Source: Tribonema minus (Eukaryota; Sar; Xanthophyceae; Tribonematales; Tribonemataceae). From it: a stretch of DNA of 64,000 nucleotides. Positions 12,215 through 24,479 of this stretch are shown one piece after another; position 1 is the first letter of the stretch; each line of letters opens with the position of its first letter. A program made the position numbers and the translations under genes. The stretch spans positions 496,001 through 560,000 of the forward strand of contig JAFCMP010000514.1 in assembly GCA_017506865.1 (NCBI GenBank), read 5' to 3'. The notes beneath the pieces are model-generated. The model had not been told where the DNA came from and did no database searches. It saw only the letters and a list, made by a program, of their open reading frames with translations.

Positions 12215-12767
12215 ATGGCAGGCACTGCATTGGATGTCCAGGTGCAGAGCGCCCAATCAGTGCTCCTCAGGCTCAAGTTGAAGCGAGTCATTCCACTCCA
12301 CAACGCCGGTGGTGTTTTCTGGCTTCATGCCAATGTCTCCTCCCCCCTTATCACAAAAGCTGTGCGGACCCGTCCAGGCCCTGAGCGATTGTCGCGACAG
12401 CACGGCAACTTGAAGGGCTGCCACGTACATACCACATGCTTGTGGTATGTGAGGCCTCACTGAGTCTAGTAGCGGGTTTGTATTGGATCACATGACCGAG
12501 TGTGCCCGACAACAAGCTTTGTGAAGCCCCAATGAACATTGGATCACATGACCGAGTGTGCCCGACAACAAGCTTTGTGAAGCCCCGATGAACGCTAGCA
12601 CCGTGTTTCCGCAGCGGTGTGAGATGTATCATTCAGCGTACTCAGCATCACGTGCCCAGCTCACGCACGAGGCGGCAAAGATACGGGCAACGGGTAGATT
12701 GGCCAAGTTGAAGTTGGCGAAATACCTTAACAGCAGCAAGGGCTCTCCATCGCGCAGGCAGCCTTAG
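12215..12767 (+). CDS. Possible small two-exon gene, function unknown
   Basis: An ATG at 12215 opens MAGTALDVQVQSAQSVLLRL, with plausible composition for about 40 codons. A second segment at about 12640-12767 encodes a basic helix (AAKIRATGRLAKLKLAKYL) ending at a TAG. The intervening bases hold a 56-bp tandem duplication and stops in most frames. I could not settle the splice sites, so this may be spurious. Confidence 0.25.
12482..12593. repeat. Tandem duplication, 56-bp unit
   Basis: Bases 12482-12537 and 12538-12593 are nearly identical (one visible difference near the end of the unit), indicating a recent direct duplication. Confidence 0.9.
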
Positions 12768-14032
12768 GGGCAACGAGGCTACTTGATCTTAGACCAATGG
12801 GATCTTAGACCAATGGAAGTACAGTACCGTTTAGAAGTTATTGGCCATGCCATGCAATGCGCAGTGAGACACGTTCAGGGTGTTCACAAGACACATGTAG
12901 ATTCTGGTTGCAAGCTCGGCATCCAGTCTCTGGGCTTTGCCGCACCCGAAAGCGAGAATTAATGAAAAGTACCCTGTGACGGTACCTAGGTCACCATATT
13001 GTTGGTTACCATCTAATACATTCTTGTGTAGTATTCATTACTGCTCAGGCGAATTACAGCAATGAAGCACGCGGCACGGTGTAGCCGCAGCTGTCATCCT
13101 TGCAATTGCCTTTTGCCCGGCTTAATTCTCCAACACACACACACAGGGCCACACCCCTCATTTAATTACTTTAAACCCTACATTTGCTAGGGGGGTGGCC
13201 TAGTAGGTTTTACCTAACCCTGGTTGAGCACCAGGACGATGAGAAAGCGGTCATGGCAAGTATACAGGGGGTGGGGGGCTACGATATTAGAGCGGTTCAT
13301 CCCGCCAGCCCCTCCGCTCTTGACTGTCACCGATCTTACCATCGTCCCTAGGCTTCACTAAGGGCAAACCCTAGTCTAAGTGTACCCCTAACACTGGTTT
13401 CAGGTATTGAGTACCAGGGTTGAAATTTGGCTCTGAAGAATGGTAACCGCACAGCTGCAGCTGCGGTGCCGAGTGCATGATGTTGTTACAAATACGGATA
13501 TTGCTTCTCATGACTTTTGGCACACATATCTGCCGTTTTGCATCGATCGTGAAGCGCTAGTGGTAGGTGGCAGGTTGGAGCGACCAGATCCGTGTCAACC
13601 ATCCGCTCGAAGCGCTCTTATAATCGTAGCCATACTGTAATAAGAGCAGTGAGCTGGCGTGAGCCCGCACACCAAACAGGCCGTCCCGCCTCCATCGTCG
13701 CCTCCGCCTCGGCTCGCAACATGACACGAGCCTACTACTCTCGCTGCACTGCACCCTCCCCTGCATCGGCTGATGAGTTAGAAAGCAGCGGAGCCCTCGG
13801 GACGCGCGGGGTCTTGGGCCCTCGCCGGCGTTCGGCTCCCTGTCTAAGGGTATGGTCTAGGAACGGTGCAGCTACTCTCACATGTCACCATCAACTAACA
13901 GGCCGCGCCCCGCCCGCCTCGGCTCGAAACCAGACTGGAGGAGCAGCGGTTCCAGGCGGTTTCACTTGAAACATCAAAGGTGAAGTGTGGTGTGTACCTG
14001 TGTGAGACACAACTCTCAAGTGGCCGCGCATA
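12768..14032. other. Upstream region of the ABCG gene, no clear gene
   Basis: It holds a short CA run near 13134 and two related GC-rich segments (about 13665-13725 and 13895-13935) that share a CGCCTCGGCTCG core. No ORF shows convincing coding bias. Its right end presumably contains the ABCG promoter. Confidence 0.45.
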
Positions 14033-17000
14033 ATGGCGACGGCAACATTTGCTGCGGAAGCGGAGCTTGACAAGCTGGAGGCCGCTCAAAGGGACAGAGG
14101 TCCCTCCTTCGGCGGCAGCAAACAACGTGTGCAGCTTGCGTATAATGTCTCCGTCAGCGTCACCATAGCCAGAAAGAAGAAGGACAAGGCTCCCGCCAGG
14201 AAGAAGCAGATTCTGCAAGATGTCGCTGGAGCTGCTTCGCCAGGCGATCTGCTGTAAGTGATTGCCGCTCTCTAAGCTCTCTAAGCCCAATTGCCGCTGT
14301 TGAAGTTGTGCAACCATTATCAGCTTTGCAGGCGTTGTGAAATCAACTTTTGACCGTGTAGTACCCTTTCAATCAGCAGTGATTGTTTGTAGCTGCCTGG
14401 CTGGCGTTGGTCAGACCACAGTGCTGTTCCTGCGTTTTCATGATCTAGGCTACTAGTAGCTGCAGGCAGCGCTGAACCGTTAGTGTGCATTCCACAAGTA
14501 CTCATTTGCCTGCAAGGACTTAGTTTTTCCAAAAATTACACCGACCATATGTTATTGCCACAATCTGCGCACTATACGAGTTTTCCTGAAAGAGAATAAA
14601 TGCACCCCACAGCGTGCGCATGTCCATCCCCACAATTGATGCACATATCAATTGTCCTCTCCAGTTGCAGAGCAGGCCACGGCTATCGCCGCTGCCGCTG
14701 GGCTTGTGCGCTCGCACTGCCACACTCTCCGCAAGTCGCTGCTGTCGCTGGAACCGTCAATCACCTTGTGCGACTTTCTCATGCCGCGGCACTGCCAAGC
14801 TCTGCCACAATCTCACCCAGTTGCTGCTGTTACTGCAACAGTTCATCCCCCTGTGCGATTTCGCTCATGTCGCGCCACTGCCAAGTTCGCTGCTGCAACT
14901 CTTTAATCTCCTCGCGCGATTTTGCTCACACCGCTCGGCAGCGCCATCATGGGCCCGTCCGGCTCCGGCAAGACCACCCTCCTCAACTGCCTCAGCCAGC
15001 GCAACGCGTACTACACGGGGAGCGTCACCGCAAACGGCGCGCGCGCGGCGCGCGCCTGGACCGCGCGCAACAGCGGCTTCGTCCAGCAGGAGGACCTCTT
15101 CATACCGACCCTCACGCCGCGCGAGCACCTGAACTTCGCCGCGACGATGCGCATGCGCGGCGACGACGACGCGCCCATAAAAGCGGACGAGGCGCGCGCG
15201 CGCGTTGAGGAACTCATTCTGGATCTCGGTCTCACCAAGTGCGCGGACACGCTCATAGGGGGGCAGGGCAGCAGCATCCGGGGGATCTCAGGGGGCGAGA
15301 AGAAGCGCCTCAGCCTCGCGACGGAGATCCTCGGGCAGCCGCCGCTCATCTTCCTGGACGAGCCCACCAGCGGTGAGTGTTGAAGTATTGTGTCACATGT
15401 TGAAGTTGGGAAGTACATGACGCAAAGCACATGTTGAAGTTGAGCAGTGCTGACGGAGAGCCTGGGGCAGCCGCCGCTCATCTTCCTGGACGAGCCCACC
15501 AGCGGTGCGTGCGCGGGGGGTTTGAAGTAGTATGTTACATGTTGAAGTTGAGTAGGAACTTAAAGTGTTACACTTCATGTTGAAGTTGAAAAGTGCTGAA
15601 AGTTCGAAGGATGCAGTCGTGGCGCAGCAGCCAGAAGAATGCTGGCGTCGTTTTGCACATTGCGTGCCCACCGTGTCCTGCACACCATGCAGCAGCAGCG
15701 CTCATGCACTTGGATCACACTACCACCTCTGTGCATTGTGTCCAGTTCTTGAAATCTCTGATGAAAACAGTATCTGATGATCATAGCGGACCCTCAGGCT
15801 GGGCCAGTAGAGAGTCCAGCATCCACAATTATCATGATCATGCTACTATACTGTAATGAAAGCACTTGTTAAGTAGCATGGAACCAATGCTTACTCTAAC
15901 TCCTGCCACACCAACCTGGACGTTTGTTTGCTTGGTTTGTTTTCTGCAGGCCTGGACAGCTTCATGGCGGAGGTCGTGGTCAGCAAGCTGCGCGCGCTGG
16001 CGGCGGTCGGGCGCACCGTCCTCTGCACCATCCACCAGCCGAGCTCCGACATCTACGAGCAGTTCACGCACCTGCACCTGCTGGCGGAGGGGCGCACGGC
16101 GTACTTTGGGCCGCGCGAGGGGGCAGTGGAACACTTTGCGCTGCTGCACCACCCGTGCCCGCCGATGCACAACCCGGCTGATCAGTGAGTGTGCAGCCCT
16201 GTGTCTGAAATGCAATTGAAGTTCAGCTTGAAGTACGACACAGCTTTTGCATCCGATTATCATGCACAATGTGTGGTGTACAGCATCGCTGGCATCCGCA
16301 TCAAGATACCACATTGTCGTCGTGTTTTGCGCCAAATGCTGCTGCCGTCGCTCTCGCCGCATGCACTTGGCGAGCGCTGACTGTCGCCGCTGCTTCGCTC
16401 TCGCGCCCTCGGCAGTTACATCCGCCTGCTGAGCGGCTTCCACGAGGAGGGCGCCGCGGAAGTCGACAAGACCGTTCTCCAGAACATTCTTGACAAGTAC
16501 CCTTCCACGCCGGCGGCGGCGGCCGCGCGGCAGCGCGCGCAGTCGCTGGGGGCCCCCGCTCAGGTAGAGAGCAAGGAGGAGGGGGCAGAGGGGGGGAGCG
16601 CTGCTGCGGAAGGGGGCGGTAAGGGGGTGGCATTGCACGAGCACGAGCGGCGATACTGCGCCAGCTGGAGGACGCAGCTGTGGGAGCTGTACAAGCGCAC
16701 GCTGCTCATGTACAAGGTGTGCTCTCTGTTTGAACTTCATGATGTACAACGTGTGTAAGTGCGTTTGAACTTCATGATTGTGATGGTTGAGCACTGATGC
16801 GGTACTGCGCCAGCTGGAGGACGCAGCTGTGGGAGCTGTACAAGCGCACGCTGCTCATGTACAAGGTGCGTACTGTGTGTGTACTGTGTGTGAGCTACTT
16901 TGCAGCACTTGATGTTTGGACGGTGCAGCACTACTGGCAGGAGGGGGGGGGGGGGGGGGGAGGGCGCTGTGATAGTTGAGCACTGATACGGTGCTTCATG

Positions 17001-20000
17001 AGCTGGAGGACGCAGCTGTGGGAGCTGTACAGCGCACGCTGCTCCTGTACAAGGTGTGAACTGCGTCTGAACTCCATCATGCGCAAGTGTGTACATACTG
17101 CGTTTGAAGTGCATGGTTGTGATGGCTTAGCCTTCCTGCGGTTCTGTTCAGCTGGGGGACGCAGCTGTGGGAGCTGCGCATGCGGACGCTGCTCGAGTAC
17201 AAGGAGGTGTGTTACGTCTGAACTTTATGATGTACAACGTGTGGACTGCGTTTGAATGACATGATTGTGATAGCTGAGCCTTGCTGCGGTTCTGTTCAGC
17301 TGGAGGACACAGCTGTGGGAGCTGTACATGCGGACGCTGCATCAGTACAAGGTGGTGTGCTCGGTGGTTTGTGCAGCGCGAGCCATCCCTTTCCCAGTGA
17401 TGCTGGTGCAGGCGACCCCAAATTCAACTCTTACTCAAACCCTGGCCCTGAACCTCAACTTCAGTGGTCAATCTGGCCTGTGCTGTGCCCGTTCTGACGC
17501 GGATGAAACCTTAACTTCAACCTGAATTCATCTCTTGTCTACTGTACCTCCCCTGTGCTGCGCACCGCAGCGTGAGCCCATCCAGACTGGCCCAGGCGGT
17601 GGTGGTGTGTGTCCGACCACAAACCTCATTTTCAACTTGAAGTCACCTTGTCTACCTCCCCCCTGTGCTGCGCCGCAACGTGAGCCCATCCTGACGTGCA
17701 TGAGACTGGCCCAACCACCAACCTCAACTTCAACCTCAATTTACCTCATTTGTCCACCCTCCCCTGTGCTGCGCGCCGCAGCGTGAGCCCATTCTGACGC
17801 GCGTGAGACTGGCGCAGGCGGTGGTGGTGTCCGTCATGGTCGGCCTCATCTTCCTGCAGCTGGGCACTGCACAGGTACGTTTAGGTTAGGGTTAGGGTTA
17901 GGTGAGCGCGAGTAGTAGGGTTAGGGTTAGGGTTAGGTTTAGGCTTAGGGTTGGGAAACACGACGGTTGCAGCGTGCCGTGAAGTCTGCGCTTCTGGAAA
18001 TTGGGGTTCTTGAATGGTACGTCACCTTGTGCACCTCGTGAAAAGTGTGCAAAAGCTGGGAAAATGCAAGTCGGTGTTGGATGTTTAGTCGTGGTGCCAA
18101 CGCGTGCAGAAGTTTGCAGTTGTTGTTTTCGAGTTGGTGCCACTTTCTGAAACTGTGTGGCGCCAAAGCGCTGCGCGCAGAGCAACGTGCAAGCCTCATC
18201 GGCGTGCTGCTCTTCTACCCTTAGCATAACCTGTGCCTTACCCTGGATTGTTTCCCTACCCTGACCCTATGTACCTACCCTTGCCCGTCTAACCCTTGCC
18301 CTTACCCTCGCTGCGCGCAGAGCGACGTGCAAGGCCTCATCGGCGTGCTCTTCTTCGCCATCCTCAACCAGAGCATACTGGGCCTGATAGGCGTGCTGCA
18401 GGTGTTCCCGCTCGAGATGCCCATCTTCCTGCGCGAGCACGGCAGCGCGTCGTACCGCGTCGACACGTACTTCCTGGGCCGCACTCTAGCAGGTGACACT
18501 CCCGTGTTTGCCCCCGTCTGGCGGAAGTTGTCGCAACCACGCTCCTCGCTTCTCAAAACAGCTTGTTGCGTTTCGCCTTGGTGGCGCGGCATAGCTTTAG
18601 CGCGAGCACGGCAGCGCGCCGTCGACGCGTACTTCCTGGGGCGCACGCTGACCGGTGACGCTCCGTTATTCGTCAGCTCGCATCGGTCTGGCGGAACTAG
18701 TCTCAAATAACGCATCTCGCTCCTCAAACACTGTGTCCCACTTCCGGTCGGTGGCGCGGCCTAGGGTCAGCGTGTGCACGGCAGTGCGTCATAGCGCAAC
18801 GACGCATACTTCTGGCAGGTGACGCTCCACGTTCGCGACACTCTGCGTCACTTCTTCGGAAAGTTCTTGAGCGCGAACCACTTGGGAAGTGTATGCGCAA
18901 GTGTGACATGCCAGTGCACTGCCTCGTCAGGACATTGTTGTCGGCAATGCTACTTCTTACAGCCATCGTCTAACGCAGAAAGGCCGCTCCACCAAGCCCA
19001 CCGCTAGCAGTTCTCACGAATTCTTCCTTTTTTTTACCCACCGCGATGGTGACCCCATAGAAGCTAGTCACCAGTTGTGCCATTGCGAGCCGCCATGCAC
19101 CCGTGTCGACACTGTCTGCGCCGCCTAAGGATCGCTCTCACTCGCTTCGCGTCGTATCTGTTGTGCTTTCACAGAGCTACCGATCCAGCTCATCTTCCCT
19201 GCGGTCTACGGAACCATCCTGTACTGGCTAGTGGGCCTGCCTGCATTCGCGGACACTTTCTTCATGTTCCTTCTCTACGTCATCCTCGCCTCCAACGCTG
19301 CCATCAGCCTCGGCTATGTGATATCGGCGCTCGCAAAGGACGTCAGCATTGCCCTGGCGCTGGGGTGAGTCGTCTCTGCGCCAGTGTGTTGGGTCCGGCA
19401 TTGCGGCATGCCGCTCTGTTGTACTCATGGGCCCAATTGAGGCCCGGGGCTTCGGGCGCATATGTGCATAGATGTGTTCAAGCATATAGAAGTACATGTA
19501 CGTATGTATGTACACAAACATATGTGTGTGTGTGTGGTGGCAAAGCGGCCGCCTCACACAGCAGGTGTATTGTGAGCATATGAACGGCGTGCAGCGACTG
19601 CAGCTCTTTTGGGACTATACCGACTGGGCAGACAGTAGCAAGTATCTGCTCGATCCTCATGTTGTTGGGCGCTTGCTCCCCATGATTGCGAAGCGGTGGC
19701 CCTAACCCCAACCCAAACTTTCAGATACGCAGCAGATGTATTTTTTAAAAGCACCTGAATGCTACACTGTGGAAGCATAATGACTGTGACAAATTAGCAA
19801 CAACAAGTCGACTTCAATGATCATATACCTTGCAGTATACATTTGTGAATAGCAGCACTGTAATTTTGAACTGTTCATGTATATAGGCACGCAAGCCTCC
19901 ATTTGCAGTCCAGGAAAACGCCGCTTGTCTGGCACGAACGTGCTGCAGGAGAAGATGCAAGAGAGTTCGGCTCTCAGGCTGTGCCTTGCTCCCACTCTTC

Positions 20001-20915
20001 CGGGTCTTGCGGTGCAACTGATCTCCCTACCCCAAAAAACTCGGAGGCAGCGCTCCACATTGATGTTGCGATGCTTACATACCAGTCAACTAGAACCTCA
20101 AGTTGTCCTTGAGATTCTCACGCAGACCGCTGCAAAGCACATAGCAGCCTACATATTTAGCACATGACCTCCTTGCCCCCATTCTCCCTCTTGCTTCGTG
20201 AGTGTCACAACGTTGTGCTGATGCCTGTCAACAACTTCGCAGAAAAGGCCTGATGCTTCAATGGCCCGCATGCTCTGAACAACGTGCATATCTTGATTTT
20301 GCCGAGCACACTCTTCAAGGCACCTCCAAGTACAATGCCGTTAGGTTTAGCGCATCTTCTTGTCTTTTGAAGTGTTAGGGCAAGGTGCGGGCATTCAGTC
20401 TCTCGGGCGGATAGGGAAGTACAAACTGGGCTTTTTCGCGCCCTGAGAGAGAATTAATAAAAAGTACAAACGCCCTTTTAGCTTCACACGCAACGTTTCA
20501 TCGTACTTCTATGATACATTTTCTCACCCCCCCCCCACCCCCCCACCCTCCCTTCCCCCGCCCCCCCACTCCCAGGCCGCTGGTGCTGATGCCCCTCATC
20601 ATCTTCGCAGGGCTCCTCATCAACGTGGACTCCATCCCCGCCTACTTCCTCTGGCTCAGCGTGTTCTCCTTCGTGCAGTACGGCTTTGAGGGGGTGTGTA
20701 TCATCGTCTTTGACAAGCTACCTACCCTGGAGTGCCCCCCCACCGGCTTCTGCCCCTACCCCACCGGCGCCAGCGTCCTCGACTACCTCTCGTTCCATAT
20801 GGACAACAAGTGGCGCAACGTGGGCATCCTGTGCGCGCTGATCCTCGGCTTCCGGCTCGTGGCGTACCTCGCGCTGGAGTACCGCGCCAAGCGCAGCCGC
20901 AGCGCTGGCTACTGA
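14033..20915 (+). CDS. ABCG-family (White/ABCG1-type) half transporter, complete
   Basis: Eight exons join in phase: 14033-14253, 14942-15372, 15950-16184, 16416-16716, 17782-17874, 18321-18492, 19175-19364 and 20576-20915, giving 660 residues, a normal ABCG half-transporter length. The nucleotide-binding domain comes first: Walker A GPSGSGKT (about 78-85), Q-loop VQQED, signature ISGGEKKR (about 189), Walker B LIFLDEPTSG (about 209-218) and the H-loop in TIHQPSSD (about 246). An Ala/Glu/Gly-rich linker follows, then RTQLWELYKRTLLM and about six hydrophobic helices, with FPLEMPIFLREHG, YGFEG and a Cys-bearing loop near the end as in ABCG1/ABCG2. The predicted role is ATP-driven export of sterols, lipids or hydrophobic metabolites as a dimer; the substrate cannot be read from sequence. 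Every intron is GT-AG and most carry junction copies. Confidence 0.93.
14700..14941 (+). repeat. Tandem units before the exon 2 acceptor of ABCG
   Basis: About three degenerate units of 70-90 bp, each with GCACTGCCA, GCTGCTG and TGTGCGA/CGCGCGA words and ending near a CTCAT/CTCAC tract, lead up to the functional acceptor at 14941. Confidence 0.6.
15443..15512 (+). repeat. Copy of the ABCG exon 2 3' end (Walker B) plus donor
   Basis: Bases about 15443-15505 repeat the exon 2 end, including codons for FLDEPTSG, followed by GTGCGT. The functional site is 15372/15373. The copy is almost perfect, so it is a candidate alternative donor, but using it would insert intron sequence. Confidence 0.85.
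16652..17353 (+). repeat. Five-copy junction array at the end of ABCG exon 4
   Basis: The exon end coding SWRTQLWELYKRTLLMYK plus GTG donor occurs at 16652-16716 (functional) and again ending near 16866, 17055, 17207 and 17352. Spacing is about 150-190 bp. The second copy is nearly identical over 65 bp; later copies accumulate substitutions and small indels. Confidence 0.92.
17553..17781 (+). repeat. Copies of the ABCG exon 5 acceptor and 5' start
   Basis: The word CCTGTGCTGCGC followed by the acceptor and the first 25-45 exon bases appears at about 17553-17615 and 17666-17715, ahead of the functional junction at 17781/17782. The second copy has lost its AG acceptor (CAAC instead of CAGC). 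Confidence 0.85.
17880..17945 (+). repeat. Interstitial TTAGGG tract in ABCG intron 5
   Basis: Two runs of GGTTAG repeats, separated by about 15 bp, begin only a few bases after the exon 5 donor. Confidence 0.85.
18172..18830 (+). repeat. Junction copies flanking ABCG exon 6
   Basis: A copy of the acceptor and exon start lies at about 18172-18215, upstream of the functional 18320/18321 junction. Copies of the exon end plus GGTGACGCTCC donor lie at about 18600-18665 and 18770-18835, downstream of the functional donor at 18493. Confidence 0.85.
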
Positions 20916-21704
20916 GCGCTGACTTGCTCACAATGGTGCTGAGCACTGTGACGTGTGGACTGTTGAGCGCTGCTGCAGGCTCTGATTGGCTGAGCGCTGA
21001 GGAGCTTAGCGGAGCGCTGCTGCTCGACGGGGCTGCCGAGGGAGAGACATTTTTTTCTGTGTGGATGTTGATGCTGCGCGCGCTGCGCTGTGCAGCAGGA
21101 GTACTCTGATTTGTGTAGGCAAGTAAGGTCACGGCAAGACCAGCCGTTTGATAGGCATCAAGTGGAAGCGCTGCCCGAGCGCTGCCTCATGCGTCACCTG
21201 CTCAGCACGGACCCGCTGACGCGCAAGTCCTGCTGCCAGCACGTCTCGTTTGCCCCCTCGCCCCCTCCCCCCCTTCCCCGTCATGCGCCCCCCCCCCCCC
21301 CCTTTCCCCCCCTCGTCACTCCAATGCCTAGCGTTTTCACAGCGAAACCTGCCACCACCTGCGGGTCGTCTTGTTTTCATTTCCACAGAGCCTTGGCAGC
21401 TATCGAGCGCTGACTGCCCGTGCATGAGTGCATGACGTTGTTTTACAGACCCGGCTTGCGGGTCGTGTGCGCCGCCTGTAAGAGGAGTCTCCAGGGCGCT
21501 GAGAGCCGGTAGATGCTGGTCCACAGTTTTAAATGATACCCCCAACATCCCCCTCGTTCTGTCTTCTCGTCGTCTTGAGCTGTCTGTCGGAAGCATCCCT
21601 GGGTGGTGCCGTCGCTTGCGTCGCTGGTGGCGTATGCTGCTACACAAGAGTCGCACCATCTTCTTGGCCGGTTGAGCTGCCCGTTGAGCGTCAACCGGAC
21701 GATA
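20916..21704. other. 3' flank of ABCG gene, no gene seen
   Basis: This contains C- and T-rich runs (about 21260-21310). A 195-codon open frame on the minus strand has low-complexity Gly/Arg content and no domain signal; I treat it as chance. Confidence 0.5.
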
Positions 21705-22439
21705 CGCATCTTGCATTCTGCATGCTGCCTCTGCAAATCATGCTGTTTTTTTTATGTGCACATTCTTTTTTTTTACCGGCAACATGGCTGTGCTGTTCTG
21801 CTGGTTGATAGCTGAGCATGGTGGCATGGTGTCGTGTTCCTTAATTCTGATTTCAGTGGGCTACCCGCGTGGCTTGCAGAACATAATGCCACCCAAAGCT
21901 AACATGCTTGATCACGACACACAGCAAAGCCGTGGCAGATGGCAACGGCAACGCAGGTGCATGAACTGGTAACCAACAAAAGCTTGCCTGCTCCTGCATA
22001 CTTAGTACTGAGGCGCAACACGTGTGCAGGCAGCTGCCACAAGGGCATGCAATGCTCATAAACAACAGCTGACCTGCTGGTGCAGGCTGCACAAGCATAC
22101 ACAGGTGCAAGGGAAGGGTATCTGCTCATGCTACAAGATATATCACGCGACCACCATGCGGGCAGCAAGCACCAAGAAAACTGACAGCGCAGCTGGTGAC
22201 ATTCACATCACACATGCATTGTGGAAGGTGAACTGCAGCAGCTGAAGGCGGATGCGGCGGGCCGCATCAGCGCTGCGGTGCGAGAGTTGCACGCGCCGGT
22301 GGTGGTGTGCCCGCTAAACAAGCACTCATCATATCAACAGTGGACAGGGGTGAGGGTGCATAAGTGCTGCTGAACAACCACTGGAAAGGCCGGGTCGATG
22401 CGCGCAGTGGTGGTGCGCGCCGCTCAACCACCACTTCTG

Positions 22440-22680
22440 CTCTCTAATCTCATAGCGGACAGCTCAAAAGGGCCATGCCCAAGTGCGCCGCGACGCATGC
22501 GCCGGTGGTGACACTCGTTGCGGAGCATCCCGCAGAGGGAATGCAGCGCCCGTGCGCAGCAGCACCATGGCGCGCCAGCTGCACAACAACTGCTCAAAAT
22601 GGCGATGCCCAAGAGCGCCGCAATGCGTGCGCCGGCGGCGACTCGCGCTGCGGAGCACCTAGCGGAAGGGGGGGGGGGGG
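22440..22680. repeat. GC-rich minisatellite, left arm
   Basis: About two units of 110-130 bp containing GGAGCA, ATGCGTGCGCCGG and CATGCCCAAG words, ending in a G-run. The inverted counterpart in the right arm (30550-30890) has about three units. Confidence 0.7.
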
Positions 22681-22703
22681 GGGGCTGCGATGGCCGCTTG
22701 CGT

Positions 22704-24169
22704 TCATGGGCTGATTGACTCAAAGCACTGCCGCGCATACTCCTTCAGCCGCTCCCCGGTCGCCTCACCGTAACAGCACTCATGGTGAATCGCGTATGCG
22801 TCCGCCAACCACTGCTTGAGGGTGTCGGGCGTCACATTGCCGGCTGTGTGCAGGTGGTCGAGCCATGGCTGCAGCGCGAGCTTTATGCCATTTGCAAAGA
22901 GCATGTCGCCCTTGAGCCCTTGGCCAAGGATGGCCGCAAACCACTCGGCATGCCGGCCTTCGGCTGAGAGAAAGAGGGGCGTGTGGCTGTCAGCATGCCT
23001 GTTTGTGCATCTATATTTATAGAAGCGACGAAAGTGAACACCGTGGCAGAGCAGGACACCCAAGGTGAACGCAATGCAAAGTGCAGAACAGCACTAAACC
23101 AGGGCAGGCTCGATTGCAATGAAGTCATTATGGTGTAGGTGCTTGTGCAAGTCGAGAAACAGACTGAGTCCTGACGCAGGGTCGGAATAGTTCTGATCTG
23201 GTGCTGGCCCAGTCCATGGTGGACCAACAAGCGTAAATTCACTGTGGCGAGAACCTGAGCAGGTATGTAGGCACACGCAATTTAGGTGTGTAGGTTTCAT
23301 ACTCCGTCAAGATGGGACATGAGGTGCACAAAAGAGCACCTCCACTGCGCAGGACAGCAGCATGACGTTCGCGGCTCTGTGGGCGGCAACATGCAGGATG
23401 TCCATGTCTGCTGCTGCCGCCACTGGTGCATGTACAGATGTGTCGGGCACGACGTGCGTAACCAAAAATGCATAGGCCACATGAGCTAACACAGCTGCTG
23501 CACACCATTCAAACAGCCACTCTCGCCCATCATGCCCGAGTTTGCGCTGGCCACGACACACACACAACTGCAGAAAACGCAGCACGGCGCACAAATGTCG
23601 GAGCATTCGAGTTGCTGAGGGGCCTTTCGCACTCACCAAACGGGTTGTCGTATTTCACCATGTCATCTCCAATGATGCGTAAGGCCTCTAGGCTGTGCAG
23701 AGGTGCGCCGAAGATGGCCAGGGCCGCCTCGTGAGGGTCCTGTCCCTGCAACGTGACGAAAACGCGCGCACATCGTGTGTGTGTGTGTGTGTTGAGCTCG
23801 ATACCCATGCTTCCACACCATAATGCAGCATTGGGTGAAATCAACACAAGGCCGGAAAAAGATGTATGGCGATTAGTATGTGATCAACAGCGCGGCGACA
23901 TGTTGCCCGCAACCGAGGCTGCATGACGACGCCAACACCAGCGCGTTGCGACTTCATTAAATTGAACGCTAAGTTGAACATGAGCGGGTCGTGGCGGGGC
24001 ACACCCGGATGGCCCCAAGCAGTGCAACATAACGATCTATACGTAAGCGCGGCAAACAGCACAGTGACTGCCCACATGCCTGCGACTCACCCGAGGGAAT
24101 TCGTCCTTGTTCCCGGTGACGCCAATGGGCAGGAGGGGCGGCGGCGGCGGTTGAAATACAAATTAAAAA
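22704..24169 (-). CDS. Unknown helical protein, copy 1 of an inverted pair (5' end unresolved)
   Basis: The clear exons are 23745-23637 (coding GQDPHEAALAIFGAPLHS onward, ending DNPF) and 22963-22704 (AEGRHAEWFAAILGQ to the stop after ESISP), joined at phase 1. A preceding segment ending at a GTGAGT donor at 24091 encodes a Pro run and TGNKDEFPR and would join in phase 0, but its upstream frame meets a TAA close to the only acceptor near 24170. The start is therefore missing or the gene is damaged. I recognise no family. The protein looks all-helical, with conserved Trp/His (PWLDHLHTAGNVTPDTLKQW) and a C-terminal EATGERLKEYARQCFES segment. The second intron carries a 290-bp dispersed element that the inverted paralogue lacks. 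Confidence 0.55.
23034..23315 (-). mobile_element. Dispersed repeat of about 280 bp, copy 1
   Basis: This segment in the intron of unknown-gene copy 1 matches 39400-39678 in an intron of the giant gene, in the same orientation, at roughly 80% by eye. The inverted paralogue's intron lacks it, giving an empty-site comparison. No TIR or encoded enzyme is visible. Confidence 0.75.
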
Positions 24170-24479
24170 CTGTCAAAACACCAAGATGTGTTATCTGTGC
24201 TCAGTTAGAAGGGGGAGGTGGCAACCGTGCTTTTGCTTTTGCCAAAGGGGCTGACTCATGTTTAACCCTAGACCTAGCCTAGCGAGGAAGTACAAGTGGT
24301 ACTTCAAGATCTCCAATGAGAGTTAACAACATTGACCACTGCAACACACACAGAGCCAAAAACCTCGCAGTGCTGACCGGGTAATGATGCAGCAGGCACC
24401 CCAGAGAGGCAGGGCATCACAGCTCAGTGTTAAATAGTGCGTGGTCACTAGTGACCAAACCTGACAAGTCTAATTCATC

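Noticed and set aside
11397..14032. tRNA or other structured RNA gene
   Set aside because: I looked for tRNA-like A- and B-box arrangements and cloverleaf pairing here and in other gaps by eye and found none I could support.
16801..16866. Near-perfect copies as mutually exclusive alternative exons
   Set aside because: The copies after an exon carry a donor but no acceptor at their left edge, so they cannot be included as separate cassette exons; only alternative donor use is possible.
21129..21716. 195-codon minus-strand ORF after the ABCG gene
   Set aside because: Composition reflects C- and T-rich runs, there is no recognisable motif, and it straddles the palindrome edge.
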